DNA of 64,000 bases from Bacillus subtilis subsp. subtilis (GTDB lineage Bacteria; Pseudomonadota; Gammaproteobacteria; Xanthomonadales; Xanthomonadaceae), in contig JAHREJ010000005.1 in NCBI GenBank assembly GCA_021733645.1, forward strand, positions 1 to 64,000, written 5' to 3'. Made by a program: the position numbers and the translations under genes. Shown piece by piece: positions 47,222-56,825 of the stretch. Below the pieces are notes generated by a model, which saw only the letters and a program-made list of their open reading frames with translations, was not told where the DNA came from and did no database searches. Positions within the stretch are counted from its first letter, which is position 1. Every line of letters begins with the position of its first letter.

Positions 47222-47928
47222 GTGTCGTCCCGCAGCTGCCGCTTGCCCTGCGCTACCCGCAGGACGAGCGCCTGGAAACCTTCATCGGCGCACCGGACGG
47301 TGCGCTGGCGCAGCTGCGCGCCATCGCGGTGGGCGCCGCGCATGACTGGGTGTACCTGGAAGGCGCGGCCGGCACCGGCAAGACCCACCAGGCGCTGGCG
47401 ATGTGTTCGCTGGCCGAGCAGGCTGGCCGGCAGCCGACCTACCTGCCGCTGAAAGCGGTGGTGGGGCGCACCCGTGCCGCGCTGGAATCGCTGGAAGGCC
47501 GCGACCTGGTGGCCCTGGACGGGCTGGATGCGGTGGCCGGGCAGCGCGACGATGAGGTGGCGTTGTTTGATTTCCACAACCGTGCCCGCAGCGCCGGCAT
47601 CACCCTGCTGTACACCGCCCAACAGGGGCCGGACCCGTTGGGTCTGGTGCTACCCGACCTGCGCTCGCGGCTGCAGCAGTGCGTGCGCGTGCAACTGCAA
47701 CCACTGGATGACGAGGGCCGCGCAGCGGTACTGCGCGAACGCGCGCTGCGCCGGGGGCTGGCGATCGACGAAGCGGCGATCGAATGGTTGCTGACCCGCA
47801 CCGGCCGCGAGCTGGGCAGCCTGGTCAGCCTGTTGGACTGGCTGGACCGGGAATCGCTGGCCGCGCAGCGGCGCATCACCGTGCCGTTCCTGCGCCAGGT
47901 GCTGGAGGACGGCCCGCACCGGTTGTAA
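47218..47928 (+). CDS. hda: DnaA regulatory inactivator Hda
   Basis: 236 residues, GTG start overlapping the perM stop. AAA+ fold like DnaA domain III: Walker A GAAGTGKT at 49-56, sensor-type FDFHNRARSAG, box with RLQQCVRVQLQPL. The N-terminal QLPLAL (6-11) is a DNA-clamp binding motif of the QL[SD]LF type, as expected for Hda, which stimulates DnaA-ATP hydrolysis at loaded clamp to stop re-initiation. Confidence 0.93.
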   Translation: MSVVPQLPLALRYPQDERLETFIGAPDGALAQLRAIAVGAAHDWVYLEGAAGTGKTHQALAMCSLAEQAGRQPTYLPLKAVVGRTRAALESLEGRDLVALDGLDAVAGQRDDEVALFDFHNRARSAGITLLYTAQQGPDPLGLVLPDLRSRLQQCVRVQLQPLDDEGRAAVLRERALRRGLAIDEAAIEWLLTRTGRELGSLVSLLDWLDRESLAAQRRITVPFLRQVLEDGPHRL

Positions 47929-47943
47929 CGCGCGGACGTCTTC

Positions 47944-47968
47944 GTGGAGCCGGGCGCTGCCCGGCTCC
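47944..47968. repeat. SMAG-like palindrome after hda
   Basis: GTGGAGCCGGGCGCTGCCCGGCTCC, GAGCCGGGC/GCCCGGCTC hairpin in the spacer of the convergent hda and murU genes; may also help terminate hda. Confidence 0.55.
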
Positions 47969-48035
47969 CGTTCGCTCCGGCGTCATGACCGCAGGCCTGC
48001 ATTGGCGTCGGACCGCAACCGGGTAGAACCCAGCG

Positions 48036-49759
<1,724 letters not shown>

Positions 49760-49815
49760 GGACAGGTACGTCGAAGCGGCACCGCAGGGCGCCGGGGGAA
49801 AAGGAGGGGGACCTC

Positions 49816-50091
49816 TCATCGTTTGCCGCTGCCACTGACCAGCCGCAGCAGGGCCAGCACGGCAACCGCGCCCAGCACCGCGCCGAGGAAGCCGGCCGGT
49901 TCACCGGCGGCATACCAGCCCATGTACTGGCCGAACCAGCCGGCCAACAGCGCGCCGACGATGCCCAGCACGATGGTCAGCAGGCAGCCCATGCGGTTGT
50001 TGCCGGGCATGAAGAAACGCCCGAGCAGGCCGACCACGAAGCCGACCAGGATGATGTAGAGCCAACTGGTGCTGCCAAACAGTCCGTTCAT
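49816..50091 (-). CDS. GlsB/YeaQ/YmgE-family small membrane protein
   Basis: 91 residues, three hydrophobic helices (about 10-25, 35-55, 64-85) with the family glycines (FVVGLLGRFFMPGNNRMG, LGIVGALLAGWFGQ). Called transglycosylase-associated in databases, without a proven activity; some members are stress induced. Confidence 0.88.
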   Translation of the reverse strand: MNGLFGSTSWLYIILVGFVVGLLGRFFMPGNNRMGCLLTIVLGIVGALLAGWFGQYMGWYAAGEPAGFLGAVLGAVAVLALLRLVSGSGKR

Positions 50092-50161
50092 GGGATCCAG
50101 ACCTTTGAAGAATGGACGCAGCCTAGCAAGGCCAGGCTGCGTCCGTCACGGCAGGATCCGA

Positions 50162-51655
50162 TCAGCAGCAGCCGTGGCCGCCGTGGCGGGTGCCGCTGTC
50201 GGCGGCGACCGGCGAGCCGCTGGTCTCGCCGCGCAGGCTGGCCGCGTAATGCTCACTGACCACCTTGGACACGCACGCGGTGACCTTCTTGCCCATCGGA
50301 ATGTGCAGGAACTCGTTGGGACCATGCGCGTTGGAGTGCGGGCCGAGCACGCCGGTGATCATGAACTGCGCGCCGGGGAACTTCTCACCCAGCATGCCCA
50401 TGAACGGAATCGAGCCGCCTTCGCCCATGTACATCGCCGGCTTGCCGAAGAAGGTCTGGCTGGCGTCATCGATGGCCTTGGTCAGCCACGGCGCCATCGC
50501 CGGGGCATTCCAGCCACTGGAGGCCTTTTCCAGGTCCAGCGTCACTTCGGCACCGTTCGGCCGATCACGCAGCAGCGCTTCCTTGAGCAGTTCGCCGCAC
50601 GCCTTGCCGTCGGCCGTGGGGGGCAGGCGCAGCGACAGCTTCACCGCGGTATGCGGGCGCAGCACGTTGCCGGCCGAGGCCAGTGGCGGCATGCCGTCCA
50701 CGCCGGTCACCGACAGCGCCGGGCGCCAGGTGCGGTTGAGCACCAGTTCGGTCAGGTCTTCGTTCATCGGCTTGAGGCCGTCGACCATCGGGAATTTCTC
50801 GAAGATGGCCGTGTCCACCACGTCGGCGGCACGCTTGGCCTGCGCCAGGCGCTCGGCCGGGATCTCCACGTTCATGCCGTCGATCAGGATGCGGCCGGTG
50901 TCCTCGTCCTCGATCCGCGACAGCAGCTGGCGCAGCAGGCGGAAGCTGGACGGGATCACGCCGGAGGCATCGCCGGAGTGCACGCCTTCGTTGAGCACCT
51001 TGACCGAGAAATTGCCGCCGGTCAGGCCGCGCAGCGAGGTGGTGCACCACAGCTGGTCGTAGTTGGCGCAGCCCGAATCCAGGCACACCACCAGCGACGG
51101 CTTGCCGATGCGGTCGGCCAGGTGGTCCACGTAGGCCGGCAGGTCGTAGCTGCCCGATTCCTCGCAGGCTTCGATCAGCACCACGCAGCGCGCGTGCGGC
51201 AGGCCCTGTTCCTGCAGCGCCAGCACCGCGGCCAGCGAACCGAACATGGCATAGCCGTCGTCGGCGCCGCCGCGGCCGTACAGCTTGTCGCCGCGCAGCA
51301 CCGGTACCCACGGGCCCAGGTCGTCATCCCAGCCGGTCATTTCCGGCTGCTTGTCCAGGTGGCCGTAGAGCAGGATGGTGTCGTCGCCGGTCTCGGCGCC
51401 GGTGGCGGGAATTTCCAGCAGGAGCAGCGGCGTGCGGCCTTCCAGGCGCACCACCTCCACGGTCAGGCCCGGCAGATTCTGGGCGCGCGCCCAGGTTTCC
51501 ATCAGGGTGACGGCCTGCTCCATGTAGCCGTTGGCGACCCAATCGGCGTCGAACATCGGCGATTTGTTGGGAATACGGATGTAATCGACCAATTGCGGGA
51601 CGATCTCGCTGTCCCACTTTTCGCTGACGAATTGGCCGAGTTTGGCGCTGTCCAT
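50162..51655 (-). CDS. M20-family metallopeptidase (dipeptidase)
   Basis: 497 residues from ATG 51655, which has GGAG six nt upstream; ATG 51673 with GAGG would add six residues. M20 metal-binding residues: LLYGHLDKQPE (His, Asp), GRGGADDGYAMF (Asp), EACEESGSYDL (Glu-Glu), VCLDSGCANYD and GEGGSIPFM with a late His region. A dimerisation lid domain lies at about 220-345. Hydrolyses short peptides, probably cytosolic. The C-terminal tail ends GGHGCC, rich in His and Cys, an unusual extra. Confidence 0.92.
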   Translation of the reverse strand: MDSAKLGQFVSEKWDSEIVPQLVDYIRIPNKSPMFDADWVANGYMEQAVTLMETWARAQNLPGLTVEVVRLEGRTPLLLLEIPATGAETGDDTILLYGHLDKQPEMTGWDDDLGPWVPVLRGDKLYGRGGADDGYAMFGSLAAVLALQEQGLPHARCVVLIEACEESGSYDLPAYVDHLADRIGKPSLVVCLDSGCANYDQLWCTTSLRGLTGGNFSVKVLNEGVHSGDASGVIPSSFRLLRQLLSRIEDEDTGRILIDGMNVEIPAERLAQAKRAADVVDTAIFEKFPMVDGLKPMNEDLTELVLNRTWRPALSVTGVDGMPPLASAGNVLRPHTAVKLSLRLPPTADGKACGELLKEALLRDRPNGAEVTLDLEKASSGWNAPAMAPWLTKAIDDASQTFFGKPAMYMGEGGSIPFMGMLGEKFPGAQFMITGVLGPHSNAHGPNEFLHIPMGKKVTACVSKVVSEHYAASLRGETSGSPVAADSGTRHGGHGCC

Positions 51656-51707
51656 CTGACACTCCGGATGCATTGGCTAGTCCTCACATTCTACGCCCGG
51701 GAGCGGG

Positions 51708-51723
51708 GTAGGGATTTCCCTAC
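51708..51723. promoter_or_regulatory. Perfect palindrome upstream of ComEA-like gene
   Basis: GTAGGGA-TT-TCCCTAC, 7-bp perfect arms, 132 nt before the ComEA-like start. A TAGGCT at 51769-51774 may be a -10 element, putting the palindrome about 65 nt upstream of the transcription start, where a response-regulator-type activator would bind. Regulator unknown; promoter placement is inference. Confidence 0.5.
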
Positions 51724-51854
51724 ACAACGTCAGGTATTTGGCTGGCTGTGTGAAGCTGCCGTGGACGATAGGCTGTGTGTATGTGGCGAGGCACGCTGGA
51801 GCTTCCGACGGGATAGCCGGCAGGCACCGGTTCCGAGCCACAAGGAGTAGCAAG

Positions 51855-52184
51855 GTGGGGCCTTGGTTTTCGTGGAAGGCGCTGGTGCTGGGACTGTTGC
51901 TGATGGGGGCTGCAAACGCAGCCGACCGGATCGACATCAATACAGCAGATGCGTCGACGCTGCAGCAGGGATTGACGAACGTGGGGCCACGCAAGGCCGA
52001 AGCGATCGTCGCGTACCGGCGACAACACGGCCACTTCCTTCGCGTCGAGGATTTGACGCGGGTGAAGGGGATAGGGACAGCAACGGTCGAACGGAATCGA
52101 CAACGGATGACGACGGGGATCATGAAGAGCCCCGCCGCGGAACCGCCCAGGAGGGCGTTGCCGGCATCCGTACCGAGGCGCTGA
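51855..52184 (+). CDS. ComEA-like helix-hairpin-helix protein
   Basis: 110 residues from GTG 51855, with AGGAG at 51843-51847. A signal or anchor helix (WKALVLGLLLMGAANAA) precedes a ComEA-type (HhH)2 module: RIDINTADASTLQQGLTNVG, then EAIVAYRRQHGHFLRVEDL and VKGIGTATVERNRQ. Exported DNA-binding protein that could pull DNA into the periplasm together with the type IV pilus. The C-terminal tail after residue 92 is unstructured and overlaps the start of a GGA-rich RNA region. Confidence 0.85.
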   Translation: MGPWFSWKALVLGLLLMGAANAADRIDINTADASTLQQGLTNVGPRKAEAIVAYRRQHGHFLRVEDLTRVKGIGTATVERNRQRMTTGIMKSPAAEPPRRALPASVPRR

Positions 52185-52491
52185 CCATACAGGACAGGTC
52201 GGGGACAGGCAGGAGCTGGTCACTGGTCGCCGCGCAGGATGCGCGGTGGCACCGACATACGCAGGGACGCGGTGCGCAGGGATGCGGCGCGGAAGGAATG
52301 GCGCGGATCCACCAGGACGGTGGCATCCAGACCCGGGAAGGGCTGTGATGGCGGAACAGGATACGGCCGAGTGCAGGGAGCATGGCCGGCACCCATACTG
52401 GGCAGGATGCACAGGGGGAAGGCGGGATGCCGACAAGGACGTGACGATTGCCCGGTACCGCGCAGGATGCGTGGCCGGGCAATTTCTTTTT
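52185..52491 (+). ncRNA. Candidate CsrB/RsmB-type regulatory RNA (CsrA/RsmA sponge)
   Basis: No protein fits this spacer. It holds 19 GGA triplets on this strand and 2 on the other by my count. Several sit in loops of short stems: CCGCGC-AGGAT-GCGCGG (52230-52246), CCACC-AGGAC-GGTGG (52309-52323), TGC-AGGGA-GCA (52372-52382), CTGGGC-AGGAT-GCACAG (52398-52414), GGC-GGGAT-GCC (52421-52431), and weaker ones at 52260-52271 and 52275-52286. A further loop, CGCCC-AGGA-GGGCG (52144-52157), lies in the comEA-like 3' end, so the RNA may start inside that gene. AGGA in hairpin loops is the known CsrA/RsmA site and repeats of it define CsrB, CsrC, RsmB, RsmY and RsmZ. It ends at a strong terminator. The 5' end is not known. 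Confidence 0.72.
52447..52491 (+). terminator. Terminator of the GGA-rich RNA
   Basis: Outer stem ATTGCCCGG/CCGGGCAAT, inner stem CCGCGC/GCGTGG with AGGAT in the apical loop, then TTCTTTTT. Strong rho-independent terminator. Confidence 0.9.
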
Positions 52492-52718
52492 GTGGATCTG
52501 GCCGGCGGTCGGCTTCGGCCGGAATTCACCCTCGGTTGGAGTGCCACGCCGGCAGGTTGTGTGTGGGCACCTGTGCCGTGCGCGGTTGCCTCGCAAGGTG
52601 GCGCCACCGGGCCTGTTTCGCGGGAGGCGTGGGGTACCGTGTTTCCGGGCCGCGCCACCACCGGTTTCATGCAGCGCGTTGGTGTAGCGTCTGTGCATCA
52701 TTGGATGGAAGCACTTAC
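52492..52718 (+). other. Leader of the L,D-transpeptidase gene
   Basis: About 230 nt without a gene, between the RNA terminator and the transpeptidase ATG. A GGAAG ribosome site sits about 8 nt before that ATG. I see no clear promoter boxes. Confidence 0.45.
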
Positions 52719-53789
52719 ATGGCACCACCTCGCGCGTTGCTTACCCTGGCCCTGGCCACCCTGTTCGCCACCGGTGTGTGGCCGGCCGCCGCCGCGACAC
52801 CGCCCGCCAGCACCGCCATCGCCGACAAGGCCATCGCCGCGCCGCGCGGCCCCACCGATCTGAAGCCGGGTGAATTCCTCTGGCATCCGGAGATCTCCCC
52901 GGCCGGGCCGATCGTGCTGGTGGTCAGCCTGGACGAACAGCGCGCGTATGTGTACCGCAACGGCATCGCGATCGGGTTGAGCACGATCAGCTCGGGCAAG
53001 ACCGGGCATGAAACCCCTACCGGGGTGTTCACCATCCTGCAGAAGGACAAGGACCACAAATCCAACCTCTACAACAGCGCGCCGATGCCGTACATGCAGC
53101 GGCTCACCTGGGATGGCATCGCGCTGCACGGTGGCAGCCTGCCCGGGCATCCGGCCTCGCACGGGTGCGTGCGCCTGCCGCAGGCATTCGCGCAGAAACT
53201 GTTCGGCGAAACCAAACGGGGCGACACCGTGGTGGTGGCCGATGCCAAGAGCGCGCCGATGACATTGGCCTATCCGGCGGTGCTGGCGCCGGTCAACAGT
53301 GCCGGCAAGCCGCTGCTGGAAACCACCGATGCGCCGGACCATTACTGGAACGAGGCGGCCGCGCCGGCCGGCCAGGTCGGGATCCTGGTCAGCCTGCACG
53401 ACCAGCGCCTGTATGTGTTGCGCGATGGCGTACTGATCGGCGAATCGCGGCTGCAGGCCAAGGCGCTGCCGGCGTTCGACGGCACCACGCTGTTTGTGAT
53501 GCAGCAGGGCTACTCCGATGTGCCCAGCCCGCTGGACGCGCACCAGCGCCTGCACAAGTGGACCGCTTACCCGCTGCTGGGGCAACACCCCGGCAATGCC
53601 AGCCCGGACCTGCTGGCCACGCCCAGCCTGCCGATGGCGTTGCCGCCGGCGTTCGCCGAGCAGCTCTACAAGGCACTGGTCCCGGGTACCACGCTGCTGG
53701 TGACCAGCCTGCCGGCGGTTCGCCCCGTGGCCGATGAACAGAACCTGCAGCCGGTGTTGGAATCGGACGCGGGCGGGTCCACCTTGTAG
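52719..53789 (+). CDS. L,D-transpeptidase with a second degenerate domain copy
   Basis: 356 residues from ATG 52719. Signal peptide (about 1-27). YkuD domain at about 62-180 with His137 (IALHGGS) and the catalytic HGC at 148-150 (SHGCVRL). A second stretch at 219-265 (QVGILVSLHDQRLYVLRDG) repeats the start of the first domain (IVLVVSLDEQRAYVYRNG) but has no HGC, so it looks like an inactive copy. Acts in the periplasm, forming 3-3 cross-links in peptidoglycan or attaching proteins to it. A second transpeptidase gene follows in 27 nt. Confidence 0.9.
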   Translation: MAPPRALLTLALATLFATGVWPAAAATPPASTAIADKAIAAPRGPTDLKPGEFLWHPEISPAGPIVLVVSLDEQRAYVYRNGIAIGLSTISSGKTGHETPTGVFTILQKDKDHKSNLYNSAPMPYMQRLTWDGIALHGGSLPGHPASHGCVRLPQAFAQKLFGETKRGDTVVVADAKSAPMTLAYPAVLAPVNSAGKPLLETTDAPDHYWNEAAAPAGQVGILVSLHDQRLYVLRDGVLIGESRLQAKALPAFDGTTLFVMQQGYSDVPSPLDAHQRLHKWTAYPLLGQHPGNASPDLLATPSLPMALPPAFAEQLYKALVPGTTLLVTSLPAVRPVADEQNLQPVLESDAGGSTL

Positions 53790-53816
53790 GGATTGGTCCT
53801 GCCGGTACGCCTTGCC

Positions 53817-54530
53817 ATGCCTGTGTCCACGATTTCCCGGGTTGCCCTGTGCGGGCTTGCGCTGGCCGCCTCGGCCGGCGCCGTGCGTGCCGCGCCCGCG
53901 TCGGCGGCGTTGCCGCCGGGGCAACTGGCCGACGTGCTCGCGCGCGCTGCTCCGGGGGCCGACCGCAAGGTGCTGCAGCTGGCCGCCAGGGCCATGACCT
54001 GCGCATTGCAGCGGCCGGAGCTTGGTATCGACCCGACCCGCCTGAGCGTGATCGACTATTCGCGCCCGTCCACCGTGCAGCGCATGTGGGTGTTCGACCT
54101 GGCCGGGCAGAAACTGCTGTTCGAGGAATGGGTGGCGCACGGCCGCAACAGCGGCGGCAACCAGACCGAGCACTTCTCCAACCGCGACGGCAGTTTCATG
54201 TCCAGCCTGGGCGCCTTCACCGCCAGGGAAACCTACATGGGTGGCAACGGCTATTCGCTGCGCCTGGAAGGATTGGAGCCGGGCTTCAACGACCATGCGC
54301 GCGATCGCGCCATCGTGATCCACGGCGCGCCCTATGTGAACCCGACCGTGGCGCGGTTGCAGGGTCGGCTGGGCCGCAGCCTGGGGTGTCCGGCAGTACG
54401 TCTGACCGTGGCAAAACCGCTCATCGACAGCTTGCGTGGTGGCGCGATGGTGTTTGCCTACTATCCCGACCCGGACTGGCTGAAGGGCTCGCGCCTGCTG
54501 GGTCCGGACTGCGGTGGCAGCGCCGGCTGA
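53817..54530 (+). CDS. Murein L,D-transpeptidase catalytic-domain protein (YkuD_2 type)
   Basis: 237 residues from ATG 53817. Signal peptide ending AVRA-AP. The catalytic features are IVIHGAPYVNP (His) and GRSLGCPAVRL (Cys), with HGRNSGGNQTEHFSN before them, typical of the murein L,D-transpeptidase family distinct from the classical YkuD fold of its neighbour. Periplasmic. Lies between the other transpeptidase and hutD-like gene on one strand. Confidence 0.88.
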   Translation: MPVSTISRVALCGLALAASAGAVRAAPASAALPPGQLADVLARAAPGADRKVLQLAARAMTCALQRPELGIDPTRLSVIDYSRPSTVQRMWVFDLAGQKLLFEEWVAHGRNSGGNQTEHFSNRDGSFMSSLGAFTARETYMGGNGYSLRLEGLEPGFNDHARDRAIVIHGAPYVNPTVARLQGRLGRSLGCPAVRLTVAKPLIDSLRGGAMVFAYYPDPDWLKGSRLLGPDCGGSAG

Positions 54531-54544
54531 GGCACAATGGCGGC

Positions 54545-55144
54545 ATGTCCGAAGATCCCGTACTGAGCGCTGCCACGCGCGTCATTCCCAGCGTTGAGTA
54601 CCGCCGCGAACGCTGGCGCAATGGCCTGGGCTGGACCCGCGAAATCCTGCGCGCCCCCGATGGCGATGACTGGCAGGTGCGGCTGTCCATTGCCGAGATC
54701 GAGCAGGATGCAGCGTTTTCCGCGTTCCCCGGGATCGACCGCGAGCTGGTGCTGCTGCGTGGCGAAGGGTTGCGCCTGCGCTTTGCCGACGGTGCCCTGC
54801 ACACCCTGCTGCCGCCGCACGACCGGCTGCGCTTTGCGGGCGAGGCCGAGGTCAGTGGCGAGCTGGTGGACGGGGTTACCCACGATTTCAACCTGATGTG
54901 GCGGCGCGGGGCGATCGACGCCGAACTGCTGCATCGGCCGCTGGTGGGGAGCATGTTTTTCTTCACCGAGCCGGCGACGGCCTGGGCCATCCACCTGCTG
55001 GCCGGGCAGGCACAGTTCGACGCCGACGCCGATCTGCCGCCGCTGGAAGCCGGCGACACCGCGTGGCTGGCCGCCGGGGAGCGGCGTCGCTATGCCCTGC
55101 ACGGCGGTGGCGAGCTGCTCGCGATCCGGCTTGGCGCGAGGTAG
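54545..55144 (+). CDS. HutD-family protein
   Basis: 199 residues from ATG 54545. HutD/Ves pattern: YRRERWRNGLGWTREILRAP, WQVRLSIAEIEQDAAFSAFPGIDRELVLL, LHTLLPPHDRLRFAGE, and DFNLMWRRGAIDAEL. Bicupin-like fold; HutD is thought to set an upper limit on histidine use, but no other hut gene is in the window. Starts 14 nt after the transpeptidase stop. Confidence 0.9.
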   Translation: MSEDPVLSAATRVIPSVEYRRERWRNGLGWTREILRAPDGDDWQVRLSIAEIEQDAAFSAFPGIDRELVLLRGEGLRLRFADGALHTLLPPHDRLRFAGEAEVSGELVDGVTHDFNLMWRRGAIDAELLHRPLVGSMFFFTEPATAWAIHLLAGQAQFDADADLPPLEAGDTAWLAAGERRRYALHGGGELLAIRLGAR

Positions 55145-55217
55145 GGTCGCATCCCGTTCGGCTGCCGGTCGCCTGCGCAACGATCGGCAATGGCATGACC
55201 ACCGCCGGCGGGCACGC

Positions 55218-56825
55218 TCAATACACGTCGCGCCGGTACCTGCCCGCCACGATCAATGCTTCCTTGCCCTCGCGGCCCAAGGCCCGCTCGATCACCGCAT
55301 CCACCGCCGGGGCCATGCCCTGCAGGCTGCCGCAGACCAGGATCGTGGCGCCTTGGCGTGTCCACTCCCAGAGCGTGTCGATGTGGGCCTGCAGGCAATC
55401 CTGCACGTAGCGGTATGGGCCGCCGTCGCGGCTGTACACGGTATCCATGCGCTCGATCCAGCCGGCCTGTTGCCAGGCGGTGAGATCGTCGCCGAAGTAA
55501 AAATCGTGTGCGGCCGTGCGTTCGCCGAACAGCAGCCAGTTGCGCCGCGCGCCGGCATCCACGCGTGCGCGCAGGTGCGCGCGCAATCCGGCGATGCCGG
55601 TGCCGTTGCCGATCAGGATCAGCGGCGCAGTGGGTGCGGGGGCATGGAAATTGGGGTTGCTGCGGAAACGCAGGTCGATACGACCACCCAACGCGGCGTG
55701 ATCGCACAGCCAGCCGCTGCCCAGTCCGGGCGTACCGTCCGCGCGAAGCTGGCGGCGCAGCAGCAGCTGCACCTGGCCTTCGGCCGGCATGCTGGCGATC
55801 GAGTATTCGCGATGCGGCAGTGGGCGCAATGCGGCCACCAGCGCGGCCGCATCGTTGGCCGGGGTTTCCTCCGGCGCGGGCAGGTGTGCGCGTGAGAGGT
55901 GCGCGTGCAGCGGCTCACCGTCAATGCGCTGGGCGCCATCCAGGGCCGCAGCGGCCAGCCAGGCATCGACGGTGGCGGGGGCATGCCGCGGCCCGATCTC
56001 CACCACGTCACCGGCCTGCCAGCCGGGCAGGGTGCCGTCGGCGGGCACCAGCGCCACCCGCCACGTCGCGGCGCCGGGGCTGCCGGCGTTTTCCAGGGTC
56101 CGGCTGTGCAGCTGCCAGTGCAGGTACTCGGCCGGGGTCCAATCGGGCAGGTCGGTGGCGCTGCCGCCCAGCTGGCCCAGCAACTGCTGCCAGTGGCGCA
56201 GTGCAGCGGGGTCGGCGTTGTCCACCTCCACGGTGTCGAACAACGGGAGCGCGCCATGCTGGCGCAACCACGCATCGAGCTGATGCCCGAATGCGCAGAA
56301 ATGCCCATAGCTGCGGTCGCCCAGCGCCAGCACGCCGTACTGCAGCTGTGGCAGCGCCAGGGGCTGCGGCATCACCATGCGCAGGAACGGCAGTGCAGCG
56401 TCGGGTGCATCGCCTTCGCCGGTGGTGCTGGCGATGAACAACACCCGGGTGGCCTGCTGCAGTGTGCTGGCGTCGATCTGGTGCAGGCCACGCAGGCGTA
56501 CCGGCATGCCGGCCGCGCGCAGTGCCTCGGCGCTGCGTTCGCACAGTTGTTGGGCAAAGCCGGTCTGGCTGGCCCAGACCAGCAGGGTGGGCGCTTGGCC
56601 GCTGCTGCCGGCCGCATCATCGCGCGGGCGCCCGCGCCACCAGATCAGCGCGCACACCGTGGCATATCCCAATACGCTGGCGGCGGCCCAGCGCCAGCGC
56701 GACGCCAGCGGCGCGGCCTGCCATCCGCTGTCCTGCAGGTGCAGGCGCAGCAGCAGCCAGGCCAGCACGGCCAGCACGCTGATCACCAGCAGGTTGCCCC
56801 ACGTGGCGCGCGAAGGACGCTTCAT
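55218..56825 (-). CDS. Membrane-anchored flavodoxin/FNR-type flavoprotein reductase
   Basis: 535 residues. An N-terminal membrane part (helices about 10-27 and 45-64), then a flavodoxin-like FMN domain (LLVWASQTGFAQQLCERSA, about 82-100; STTGEGDAPDAALPF; GVLALGDRSYGHFCAFG), then a FAD/NAD(P) domain like CysJ (REYSIASMP, LILIGNGTGIAGLRAHLRAR, LLFGERTAAHDFYFGDDL, CGSLQGMA). Moves electrons from NADPH to a membrane or periplasmic acceptor. It is the last gene of the ApbE/DUF2271/PepSY cluster and overlaps apbE by 4 nt. Confidence 0.9.
   Translation of the reverse strand: MKRPSRATWGNLLVISVLAVLAWLLLRLHLQDSGWQAAPLASRWRWAAASVLGYATVCALIWWRGRPRDDAAGSSGQAPTLLVWASQTGFAQQLCERSAEALRAAGMPVRLRGLHQIDASTLQQATRVLFIASTTGEGDAPDAALPFLRMVMPQPLALPQLQYGVLALGDRSYGHFCAFGHQLDAWLRQHGALPLFDTVEVDNADPAALRHWQQLLGQLGGSATDLPDWTPAEYLHWQLHSRTLENAGSPGAATWRVALVPADGTLPGWQAGDVVEIGPRHAPATVDAWLAAAALDGAQRIDGEPLHAHLSRAHLPAPEETPANDAAALVAALRPLPHREYSIASMPAEGQVQLLLRRQLRADGTPGLGSGWLCDHAALGGRIDLRFRSNPNFHAPAPTAPLILIGNGTGIAGLRAHLRARVDAGARRNWLLFGERTAAHDFYFGDDLTAWQQAGWIERMDTVYSRDGGPYRYVQDCLQAHIDTLWEWTRQGATILVCGSLQGMAPAVDAVIERALGREGKEALIVAGRYRRDVY

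Noticed and set aside
50069-51850. 593-codon plus-strand frame opposite the M20 peptidase
   Set aside because: Shadow of the peptidase; no signal peptide, motif or ribosome site.
52239-52718. Upstream extension of the L,D-transpeptidase frame over the RNA region
   Set aside because: The signal peptide begins at 52719 after a ribosome site; the upstream part is Arg/Gly-rich and crosses a strong terminator.
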